Shown piece after piece: positions 1-6,572 of a stretch of DNA of 16,861 nucleotides. The translations under genes and the position numbers were made by a program. Under the pieces are notes generated by a model that did not search any database, was not told the origin of the DNA, and was given only the letters and a program-made list of their open reading frames with translations. The stretch covers positions 1 through 16,861 of the forward strand of contig SMYP01000022.1 in assembly GCA_007050895.1 (NCBI GenBank), written 5' to 3'. Within the stretch, counting starts at the first letter, position 1, and every line of letters starts with the position of its first letter. Source of the stretch: Candidatus Bathyarchaeota archaeon. Lineage in GTDB: Archaea; Thermoproteota; Bathyarchaeia; Bathyarchaeales; UBA233.

Positions 1-358
1 TTATGGTTATGTTTCCCACGTTTTTGTCAAAGAAAGTGTCTCCGCTGTTTAAGTCTGCCGGAATAATGAAGTCGTCGCCGAGCTGTCCAATCTCCAAATT
101 CAAAGTTACACTTATAGTCTCCCTTGTTCCATTAGAGTACTCCACCATAATTGCAACATTCACACTTTTTCCTTGAACATCCTCAATCTCCATTCGAGCC
201 CAAGTTACATCATGTCCTTCAGTCGGAGTTCCCGTGTAATTCACGTTGTACTCTATCCAGTCTCCCGTTTTCACACCCACCGAAACTTCAGCCAAAACGG
301 TATCGATAAATGAGAAAACCGTGAACAAGACAATTATTAGACCGAGTTTTCTACACAT
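1..358 (-). CDS. Secreted protein of unknown function, 3' part cut by window edge
   Basis: An open frame runs from ATG at 358 to the window edge without a stop, giving 119 visible residues. The start MCRKLGLIIVLFTVFSF followed by VLA is a signal peptide, with cleavage likely near residue 23 (VLA-E). The mature part begins VSVGVKTGDWIEYNV and has alternating beta-strand character, with two N-glycosylation-type sequons (NYT, NGT). The GDWIEY opening followed by a GDDFIIPADLN stretch resembles a family of secreted or membrane-attached beta-rich proteins that I associate with Bathyarchaeia and Thaumarchaeota; its role is not known to me. The C-terminus, where a membrane anchor might sit, lies outside the window. 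A TATA-like stretch lies about 35 bases upstream of the start. No function can be assigned. Confidence 0.75.
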   Translation of the reverse strand, partial: MCRKLGLIIVLFTVFSFIDTVLAEVSVGVKTGDWIEYNVNYTGTPTEGHDVTWARMEIEDVQGKSVNVAIMVEYSNGTRETISVTLNLEIGQLGDDFIIPADLNSGDTFFDKNVGNITI

Positions 359-387
359 GACGTCTCAAAATACATCTGCTACTTTAG

Positions 388-399
388 TTTTTTAAGAAT
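388..399 (-). promoter_or_regulatory. Possible TATA box for the secreted-protein gene
   Basis: On the minus strand this reads TTCTTAAAAAAC, an A/T-rich TATA-like element centred near 393. Archaeal start sites lie about 25 bases downstream, which would put transcription start near 367 and leave a leader of under 10 bases before the ATG at 358. It is a match by eye only. Confidence 0.3.
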
Positions 400-573
400 T
401 GCCTAAAAACCCTAAGTAATTAATCTATGAGATTCAAGCTATCTTGCTTACTATTAGGATTTCAACAACTCCGCGCGCTCCAAAAAGACAAAAATTCTAA
501 GCATATTGAGAGAGCTCATTAATTACATATGTTGACGCTAACCCTTTAGCAGCCCGGTTGTGGCTCTAAATTG

Positions 574-589
574 AAAAAATATGAAAAAA
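574..589 (-). terminator. Double oligo-T terminator after the zinc-repeat gene
   Basis: Two runs of six T on the minus strand (plus-strand A runs at 574-579 and 584-589) lie about 50-60 bases past the stop codon at 638. Archaeal RNA polymerase commonly stops at such T runs without a hairpin, and none is seen here. Confidence 0.4.
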
Positions 590-637
590 CTTTGGAAAAG
601 AATCAGGGAAGTTGCTCTACATCTTTGACAGCTCTCT

Positions 638-1696
638 TCATATGAGGCTATTTCTATTTTCTATTAACTCCTTAACCGTTATCATTTGTATGTCAAACCC
701 GTAACTCATCTTAGCTCGGACTCTCCCTCTAATTGCATCAGCACCAAAACCAAAAGCAATAATTGTTCCTTTTCTAGCATTGCGACGACCAATTGCAGCT
801 GCAAAGTTTTCAATTGCGTTTCTGCCGACATCAGTCTCCTGTTTTATCGAAACTGGTTGACCATCAAGCGCGTAGCCGTCTATTCCCACGCGAGAGTCAC
901 TTGGTGAAGACGATTTACCAGCCAATCTTTTAAGAACCCAATTTTGAAATTCACCGGCTGGCATTTTTCTAAGGTCTTCTTCCTTCAACCCTTTTTTCTT
1001 GACGAATACATAAGCGGCTGTGACAACTCCCGCTACCACTGCAACTGCGACCACTCCATATGTGGTTCCCCCAATGTCAAGATCAGCGTTCCGTTCTCCA
1101 CCCTCCACTCCCAAGCCATTACATTCGGGGCATTCAATAAATCCTGTTCCATCACATTGTGGGCATTCAATTGTAGCGGGTGTCAACCCGGTTCCACTAC
1201 AATACGGACATGGAACATTTTCAGCTTCGAGAGTGATGTTGGTTGAGAATACTTGCTGCGCTTGGAGCGTGTTGTAGTCTTCAGATGAAACTCCATCTAT
1301 TGTCAAAGATACTTGAATAACTTCGTTCGCTGGGAACAGAGTACGGGGTGAGGTGGAAGCATAGGTGTTGTCTTTTACTTCTACTGCGGCGGTAACCCTT
1401 CCATAAGTGTTGATGGACTCTCTATTTTCGTAGCTGATTTGCACAGATATTTTCCCATCGTTCAACCAAGCCGACCTGCTCTTTTGAATGACTACGGGCT
1501 CTAACGTTCCAGATCCCTCACATCGTTCGCAAGGAGCCCCTTCTTGCACCGTTATTTCACCCTCACCATCACAGTATGGACACACTAACTCGCCAGTTCC
1601 GTCACATCGTGGGCACTGTGCCATAGTTAATGCTACGCTTGATGTCAAACAAAAAAGAAACGCAATAGACACAACCATCAGCGACTTATTCTTCAT
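638..1696 (-). CDS. Six DnaJ-type zinc repeats, membrane segment and Mrr-like nuclease-fold domain
   Basis: The 352-residue protein has three parts. Residues 1-26 are a signal peptide or signal anchor (cleavage likely TMA-Q). Six CxxCxGxG repeats, as in the DnaJ/Hsp40 zinc domain, begin at C28, C39, C56 and then C163, C178, C189, flanking a beta-rich segment (about 65-160). A single membrane helix spans about 209-231 and is followed by FVKKK, so by the positive-inside rule the zinc part is outside and the C-terminus is in the cytoplasm. Residues 241-352 resemble Mrr-like restriction-endonuclease-fold domains: the GEFQNWVLKRL helix, then GIDG (D273), then VSIKQ (K285) and an AIENFAAAI helix. 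D273 and K285 fit the PD-(D/E)xK core, but the D/E/Q two positions before the lysine is Ser283. No J domain is present, so this is not DnaJ. Function is unknown: zinc or redox sensing outside linked to a DNA-binding or nuclease domain inside is an inference. The start is ATG with a TATA-like box about 20-25 bases upstream. Confidence 0.85.
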   Translation of the reverse strand: MKNKSLMVVSIAFLFCLTSSVALTMAQCPRCDGTGELVCPYCDGEGEITVQEGAPCERCEGSGTLEPVVIQKSRSAWLNDGKISVQISYENRESINTYGRVTAAVEVKDNTYASTSPRTLFPANEVIQVSLTIDGVSSEDYNTLQAQQVFSTNITLEAENVPCPYCSGTGLTPATIECPQCDGTGFIECPECNGLGVEGGERNADLDIGGTTYGVVAVAVVAGVVTAAYVFVKKKGLKEEDLRKMPAGEFQNWVLKRLAGKSSSPSDSRVGIDGYALDGQPVSIKQETDVGRNAIENFAAAIGRRNARKGTIIAFGFGADAIRGRVRAKMSYGFDIQMITVKELIENRNSLI

Positions 1697-2089
1697 AGTT
1701 CCTACACTCCCCTAAATATACCCAATGAATTGCTAATGTTGTATAGGCGTTACCTCTCAAACGCCCAATCCACCAAATCTCTCTAATTTAATAAGCGAGT
1801 ATCTATATTTCTTGACTTAAAAAACTTCGTAAGAAAACAATTTTTCCGGTCATTCCTGCCAGTTAATTTACGAGAATAGCATGTCAATAACACAAAAGAA
1901 ATTGAGTTACGCTTGTAAGGGGGTCGCACTAAAGCTGTGCTGTACAGACTGCAATTGAAATATCTTAAGAATCAAATATGCAAAGATTACTCTAAAGACA
2001 CTACTTTGACAGCCTACACGACTCAAGCAAGTTTCTTCTAGTAAAATGACGCTTAGCTTTTCTCTTTTCGTTTTGGCACGTTTTCTAAT
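1697..2089. other. 393-base intergenic stretch without a recognised gene
   Basis: Apart from the TATA-like box near its left end I see no tRNA, hairpin terminator or convincing gene here. A 25-codon plus-strand frame at 1881-1958 ends in a short cysteine-rich tail (CCTDC), but it has no ribosome site and no family resemblance. The stretch is A/T-rich, like the other spacers in the window. Confidence 0.5.
1713..1721 (-). promoter_or_regulatory. TATA-like box of the zinc-repeat/nuclease-fold gene
   Basis: The minus strand reads GTATATTTAG here, a good archaeal TATA match centred about 21 bases before the ATG at 1696. Transcription would begin at or next to the start codon, implying a leaderless mRNA, so the GGGGAG between box and start is probably not a working ribosome site. 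Confidence 0.4.
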
Positions 2090-2464
2090 TTATTCTTCCT
2101 CGTTGTCAAAAGCCATTACCCTAATAGCGCTGTCGTCTTGCTCGGGGTCCCCTTCAGAAGCATAGTTTGTTCGAAAGTTTTCCTGATTTTCGGGTTTTTC
2201 GATCTCCACGTCGTCTTCTTTGAGGGTGTTGCCCCTTGCCAGCTGCTCCAATCGGTTCTCCAACATGTCGATTCGGGTTGATAGCTGATTTATTGTTTGC
2301 TTCTTAGCAGCGTTATCGTTTCTTAACTCTTGAATTGCCACTTTTTCGGTTAGTATTCTAAAAAGTGTTTCCAATTGCTTTAGTTTTTCATCTAAAGCCC
2401 GCGATTCTTCATCTAATCGTGCTTTCTCATCTTGTAATCGTTCAAGTTCAAAGGATGTATCCAA
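2090..2464 (-). CDS. Orphan coiled-coil protein with acidic tail
   Basis: A 124-residue protein whose residues 3-78 form a continuous heptad-like coiled coil rich in Glu, Lys, Leu and Arg (for example ELERLQDEKARLDEESRALD). The remaining 45 residues are hydrophilic and strongly acidic, ending AFDNEEE, and look disordered. There are no Cys, catalytic motifs, signal peptide or membrane segments. The start is TTG at 2464: no ATG or GTG occurs between it and the upstream in-frame stop, and later starts would cut into the coiled coil. The gene stands alone, with spacers of over 300 bases on both sides. Coiled-coil composition makes weak matches to SMC-, prefoldin- or tropomyosin-like proteins meaningless. 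It is probably a real gene, since the frame is clean and the protein has consistent character, but the role is unknown. Confidence 0.6.
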   Translation of the reverse strand: MDTSFELERLQDEKARLDEESRALDEKLKQLETLFRILTEKVAIQELRNDNAAKKQTINQLSTRIDMLENRLEQLARGNTLKEDDVEIEKPENQENFRTNYASEGDPEQDDSAIRVMAFDNEEE

Positions 2465-2773
2465 CCTATTTCGCCAAAATAGACGTAGCGGTTAAAGGAT
2501 AATTTTCTTATGAAAAGCGAATCTATATTGGTGATTCAATTGCTGAGAAATGTTTTCACACATTGATTTTGCATTTGTTTCATTTTTTGAAGTTAACTGT
2601 GACTATTCGGGGAAACTTTAGTCTTAGGCAAATTTAGCTCTATTTTCCCCGATAAGTCTAAGAACTAAACTTTGCTACTCTTAGATTCTTTTGAAAAGTC
2701 TGGGATTGTGAATAAATAATTCCGTTAGATATTGTGAAAAGTCAAGAACGACAGTTTTGCCTCAGTCCTGCAG
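2465..2773. other. 309-base intergenic stretch with overlapping inverted and direct repeats
   Basis: No gene is seen. The stretch holds a 9-base perfect inverted repeat (TCGGGGAAA 2607-2615 / TTTCCCCGA 2644-2652). A second imperfect inverted repeat crosses it (TTTAGTCTTAG 2617-2627 / CTAAGAACTAAA 2658-2669). A further 7-base inverted pair is TCTAAGA 2657-2663 / TCTTAGA 2679-2685. A 9-base direct repeat TGAAAAGTC occurs at 2692-2700 and 2735-2743. It separates the dehydrogenase end from the coiled-coil gene start, so it should hold a promoter for the latter and perhaps a terminator for the former. No clear T-run terminator is visible. Confidence 0.5.
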
Positions 2774-3811
2774 CTAGACCCGATTAGGTTCAAGAATTAC
2801 TTTAAGAGATTCTCTTGCTTCAGCTGTTAACCTGAAACCCTCAGCAGCTTGCCCCAAGCTTAGTTTATGTGTTATCATATCCTTAACGTTCAGTTCTCCT
2901 TCAGCCAATATGGCTAGTGATTCAACCAAATCTTTTGGTGCTGCACCGTAAGAGGTTTTCACGGTGATTTCGTTCCTCCAAAACTGATTAATGGGCAATG
3001 GAAACTTAACTGACGGCTCTGGCACCGCAAAAAAAAGAATTGTGCCCCCTTTGTCCACGCAATCCAGCGATGTTAAAGCTGCCTGTGCTGCGCCAGTGCA
3101 CACCACCACCTTGTCCGCTAACCTTCCACCGTTGACTTCCTTCAATTTTTGAGGCAAATCATCCTTGACGTCTATGGTACAATCTGCACCGAACTTCTTC
3201 GCCAAGTCCAATCTGTACCTGTTAATGTCACCCACCACAACCTGTTTAAGACCTTTACGCTTAGCCAATTGTACATGCAATATCCCAGACACACCACTCC
3301 CAATTACCAACAAAACATCATCCTCCTGAATCCCGGATAACCGTTGGCTCCTAATTACACATGCCAACGGTTCAATAAAGGTCCCCTCTTCAAAAGACAT
3401 GTCAACCGGCAATTTGTAAATCCCGGTTTCAACATTTATCCTCGGCACCCGAATGTATTGAGCAAAGCCCCCGGGATAATAATTAGTTGTGTGCAAAGTC
3501 TCGCATGCCGTATGATTCCCTCGTAAACAGTATCTACATTTGTTACATGGCACATGATGCGAAACGAAAACGCGTTCACCCACCTTATACTCCGCAACTT
3601 TATCACCCACTTCCTCAATTACACCTGTAGCTTCATGACCAAGAATTCTTGGAGCCTTTGGAACCCTATACCATTCCGTTACATCGCTTCCACATATTCC
3701 ACTGGCAATTACCTTCACGAGGATTTCATTATTTCCGATTCTAGGCTTAGGAATCTCCTCAACTCTCACGTCTTTGTTGTTGTAGTAAACAGCTGCGAGC
3801 AAAGATTTCAC
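2774..3811 (-). CDS. Zinc-dependent medium-chain alcohol/polyol dehydrogenase
   Basis: A 345-residue cytoplasmic enzyme of the zinc medium-chain dehydrogenase superfamily, the usual length. It should oxidise a secondary alcohol to a ketone, or the reverse, with NAD. Visible features in order are catalytic zinc ligands C40 (GICGSD) and H59-E60 (GHEATG), the structural zinc tetrad C89, C92, C95 and C103, E147 (FIEPLAC), and the Rossmann motif GSGVSG at 171-176. Acidic D195 at the end of the second strand (VVGDIN) favours NAD over NADP. The overall pattern is nearest to the sorbitol, threonine and galactitol-1-phosphate dehydrogenase branch; the exact substrate cannot be read from sequence. The GTG start lies 16 bases after the aldolase stop, so the two are one operon and the substrate is probably a hydroxylated compound made or used by that aldolase. 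No strong ribosome site precedes the GTG. Confidence 0.9.
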   Translation of the reverse strand: MKSLLAAVYYNNKDVRVEEIPKPRIGNNEILVKVIASGICGSDVTEWYRVPKAPRILGHEATGVIEEVGDKVAEYKVGERVFVSHHVPCNKCRYCLRGNHTACETLHTTNYYPGGFAQYIRVPRINVETGIYKLPVDMSFEEGTFIEPLACVIRSQRLSGIQEDDVLLVIGSGVSGILHVQLAKRKGLKQVVVGDINRYRLDLAKKFGADCTIDVKDDLPQKLKEVNGGRLADKVVVCTGAAQAALTSLDCVDKGGTILFFAVPEPSVKFPLPINQFWRNEITVKTSYGAAPKDLVESLAILAEGELNVKDMITHKLSLGQAAEGFRLTAEARESLKVILEPNRV

Positions 3812-3827
3812 CAGAAAAGCTGAAATC

Positions 3828-4625
3828 TCATACGGTTTCAGCTTTCACCCTTTCATAAAGACTCTGTGCTTCTTCAGGAGTGTGACCATCATGAATTATG
3901 GCTCTTATTGCTCTTATAGCAGCTACCGGATGTTCTGTCTGCCAGATGTTTCTCCCCAAGTTCACGCCTATGGCGCCTTTCTGCATGCCATCATAGACGA
4001 AGTCAAAAACTTCGCGTTGAGTTTCAGTTTTTGGTCCTCCAGCAATGACCACAGGCACAGGACAACCTTCAACAACTTTTTCAAAATTCTCCTCGCAGTA
4101 ATAGGTTTTCACAACTCTGGCGCCAATTTCAGCGGCAACTCGACAACATAATGCCAAATAACGAGCTTCTCTCTTCTCAAGTTCCCTACCAACTGCCGTA
4201 ACAGCCATAACAGGTATTCCATAATTTTCGCACTCATCAACCAACCTTGCCAAGTTAGACAAAGTCTGATGCTCATACTTGCTACCAACGAAGATAGACA
4301 TGGAAACAGCGCTTGCATTAAGGCGAATAATCTCATCAATGGATGTGACCAAGTTTTCGTTTGCTAGGTCTTCTCCAACCACGGTTGTTGCACCTGACAC
4401 TCGCATAATTACTGGTTTAGGAATTGCTGGATCAATGCAGTTACGAAGCACACCACGTGTCATCATCAATGCGTCAGCATACTTCCATAGTGGCTTTATG
4501 GTTTCCCTTGGTTTTTCCAACATATGCGTTGGTCCTTGAAAGTACCCATGGTCTATTGGCAGAAAAAGAGCTTTACCGTCAGCCTGAATAAGACGAGATA
4601 ACCGGTTTTTCATTCCCCAATCCAT
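3828..4625 (-). CDS. LsrF-like class I (Schiff-base) aldolase/thiolase
   Basis: A TIM-barrel enzyme of the DhnA/LsrF group of class I aldolases, closely resembling E. coli LsrF (3-hydroxy-5-phosphonooxypentane-2,4-dione thiolase). Numbering from M1 at the ATG, landmarks are the opening DWGMKNRLSRL, D25-H26-G27 (IDHGYFQGP), YEHQTL, the Schiff-base lysine K173 in VVKTYYC, phosphate-binding AGGPK near 195-199, and GRNIWQ near 224. The frame can be extended to a GTG at 4637, adding four residues. I prefer the ATG at 4625 because GGTGA sits 8 bases before it and the family begins at DWGM. A TATA-like box at 4658-4667 would start transcription near 4635. It is co-transcribed with the dehydrogenase. 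An AI-2 breakdown role is unlikely with no lsr neighbours; fructose-bisphosphate or a related keto-sugar phosphate, or a deoxyheptulosonate-type product, are alternatives. Confidence 0.88.
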   Translation of the reverse strand: MDWGMKNRLSRLIQADGKALFLPIDHGYFQGPTHMLEKPRETIKPLWKYADALMMTRGVLRNCIDPAIPKPVIMRVSGATTVVGEDLANENLVTSIDEIIRLNASAVSMSIFVGSKYEHQTLSNLARLVDECENYGIPVMAVTAVGRELEKREARYLALCCRVAAEIGARVVKTYYCEENFEKVVEGCPVPVVIAGGPKTETQREVFDFVYDGMQKGAIGVNLGRNIWQTEHPVAAIRAIRAIIHDGHTPEEAQSLYERVKAETV

Positions 4626-4657
4626 ATAATGTTTCACCGCGGAACCTTTAGGTCCAG

Positions 4658-4667
4658 AATTAAATAA
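4658..4667 (-). promoter_or_regulatory. TATA box of the aldolase-dehydrogenase operon
   Basis: The minus strand reads TTATTTAATT, centred about 27 bases before position 4636. Transcription would start close to the GTG/ATG start region (4637/4625), giving a leader of about 10 bases that contains the GGTGA in front of the ATG at 4625. Confidence 0.45.
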
Positions 4668-4745
4668 CCTTTTCCTGTCTTCGAGTCCACAATCGCGTTT
4701 TCGAATAGTTTATCAGTTTGATTAAATTACTCGTGAATAGAAATT

Positions 4746-6572
4746 GTGGTAATAGGGGTGGATGGGTTTTTGGAACCGAAATGCGCGTTAAGATGTCCTG
4801 TCTGCGGAACCCTAATAGACCCAAGTGACACGCTAACAAGAATGCAGATAACTTATGATACTTTTGGAGGAAAAAAATATTGTTTCTGCAGTAAAAACTG
4901 CAGACAACATTTCATAGAAGACCCAAGAATAGCGTATTTCTCGATGGAAATAGGCATAATCAAAGATGTTCCAACTTATAGTGGTGGCTTGGGCGTTTTG
5001 GCAGGAGATATCGTGAAAGCCAGTGCGGATTTAAAGTTACAAATGGTAGCATTGACCTTGGCAAGCAGGAAAGGATATTTCAGACAGAAACTTACAGATC
5101 GGGGCGAACAGCAAGAATTTCCAGACGAGTGGGATCCTTCTAAATCCTTGTTCCGCATGCCAAAGATGACCACGGTAACAATTGAAGGTCGCCAAGTGAA
5201 GGTGCAGGCTTGGCTGTACGAGTATCAAAGTCCCACAGGAGGAATGGTCCCGATTCTTTTTTTGGACACTGATGTGGAAGGCAACTCTGAAGAAGATAGA
5301 AGAATTACGGACCATCTTTATGGTGGCGATAAGCGGTACAGGTTTAAGCAAGAGATTGTGCTTGGGATAGGCGGCGTAAAGCTTCTAAATGAATTGGGAT
5401 TTAAGGTTAGAAAATATCATATGAATGAGGGGCATTCTGCGCTTTTAACTTTCGAGTTGTTGAAAGAGAAAAATATGGACGCTGAAAAAGTTCAGTCTCT
5501 TTGCGTTTTTACGACCCACACTCCAATTGAAGCCGCCTTTGATCAGTTCTCTTATGACATGGTTGAAGAGGTGTTAGGTAAAGAATATTGGATGTTGAAT
5601 GTGAAGCAACATGCTGGTCACGATAATTTAAACATGACATATTTGGCTTTGAACTTGAGCAAGTATGTAAATGGAGTTTCCAAGGCTCATATGGAATATT
5701 CCAGGAAGCTTTTTCCAGGTCACTACATTAGATCTGTTACTAATGGGGTTCACTCTTACACCTGGACTTGCCCTTCTTTCAGAGCACTTTTTGATAAGTA
5801 TATTCCAAGCTGGGCAAATGAGCCTATTTTATTAGTTAGAGCTTTGGAAATTCCGAATCAGGAAGTTTGGGATGCTCATGTTAAGGCAAAAACAGATCTA
5901 ATTGACTTTGTTGAAAAAAGTAAAGGCATAAAGTTGGATTCTGAGGTTTTAACTATTGGTTTTGCCAGAAGAGCCACAGGGTACAAGAGATCAACGTTGA
6001 TTTTCTCTGACTTGCACAGATTGCTGGAAGTGAATAAGAGCGGAAAAATACAGATGGTATTTGCAGGGAAAGCACATCCGAGGGATGTGGATGGTAAAAA
6101 GCTGATAAGGGAGATTCACGAATACGCAGACAAACTGAAAGACCAGATTAAAATTGTATATCTTGAAAATTATGACTTGGAGGTTGCGAGTAAGCTCACA
6201 TCAGGGGTTGACGTTTGGCTTAACACTCCTGTTCCACCGATGGAAGCCTCGGGAACCAGCGGGATGAAAGCGGCTCACAATGGCGTGGTAAACTTTAGCG
6301 TCTTGGATGGCTGGTGGGTTGAAGGATGTGTAGAGGGAGTAACGGGTTGGTCGATTGGGCCGCATCCAAAAGAGTTTGTCATTGATGAGGAAAGAAAAGA
6401 GGTTGAGCTTCGGGATTTGTATAGCAAACTGGAGTATTTGATTGCACCAACTTTTTATGGCCAGAGAGATGCTTGGATAGATTTGATGAAAAACTCCATT
6501 GCTAGGATTGCACATTACTTCCAGATTCAATGGGTCATGCGAAGATACATCACGGAAGCCTACATTATTTAG
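4746..6572 (+). CDS. Alpha-glucan phosphorylase (GT35) with N-terminal YHS domain
   Basis: A 608-residue protein. Residues 13-60 are a YHS-type metal-binding module (C13, C17, C20, then C46, C48 and C52 in YCFCSKNC, ending FIEDP). From residue 62 comes a complete short-form alpha-glucan phosphorylase: IAYFSMEIGI, YSGGLGVLAGD (79-88), YHMNEGH (224-230), QHAGHDN (288-294), FARRATGYKR (406-415), GKAHP (441-445) and PMEASGTSGMKAAHNG (498-513) with K508 as the pyridoxal-phosphate lysine. It should split alpha-1,4-glucan with phosphate to glucose-1-phosphate in the cytoplasm. It lacks the DUF3417 N-terminal domain of longer archaeal/bacterial forms, the YHS module standing in its place. Its C-terminus looks complete. 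The start is uncertain: GTG at 4746 or GTG at 4758, with no ATG available before the first cysteine. It is divergent from the aldolase operon across about 110 bases. Confidence 0.9.
   Translation: MVIGVDGFLEPKCALRCPVCGTLIDPSDTLTRMQITYDTFGGKKYCFCSKNCRQHFIEDPRIAYFSMEIGIIKDVPTYSGGLGVLAGDIVKASADLKLQMVALTLASRKGYFRQKLTDRGEQQEFPDEWDPSKSLFRMPKMTTVTIEGRQVKVQAWLYEYQSPTGGMVPILFLDTDVEGNSEEDRRITDHLYGGDKRYRFKQEIVLGIGGVKLLNELGFKVRKYHMNEGHSALLTFELLKEKNMDAEKVQSLCVFTTHTPIEAAFDQFSYDMVEEVLGKEYWMLNVKQHAGHDNLNMTYLALNLSKYVNGVSKAHMEYSRKLFPGHYIRSVTNGVHSYTWTCPSFRALFDKYIPSWANEPILLVRALEIPNQEVWDAHVKAKTDLIDFVEKSKGIKLDSEVLTIGFARRATGYKRSTLIFSDLHRLLEVNKSGKIQMVFAGKAHPRDVDGKKLIREIHEYADKLKDQIKIVYLENYDLEVASKLTSGVDVWLNTPVPPMEASGTSGMKAAHNGVVNFSVLDGWWVEGCVEGVTGWSIGPHPKEFVIDEERKEVELRDLYSKLEYLIAPTFYGQRDAWIDLMKNSIARIAHYFQIQWVMRRYITEAYII

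Noticed and set aside
427..522. 31-codon plus-strand frame in the spacer left of the zinc-repeat gene
   Set aside because: No ribosome site, promoter or family resemblance; length expected by chance.
638..1696. Annotation as the chaperone DnaJ
   Set aside because: No J domain (HPD motif) or substrate-binding C-terminal domains; six rather than four repeats and an added membrane helix and nuclease-fold domain.
686..1715. Plus-strand frames of 73-100 codons opposite the zinc-repeat gene
   Set aside because: Shadows of a real minus-strand gene with signal peptide, zinc repeats and membrane helix; their Ser/Thr/Pro/His-rich content has no domain character.
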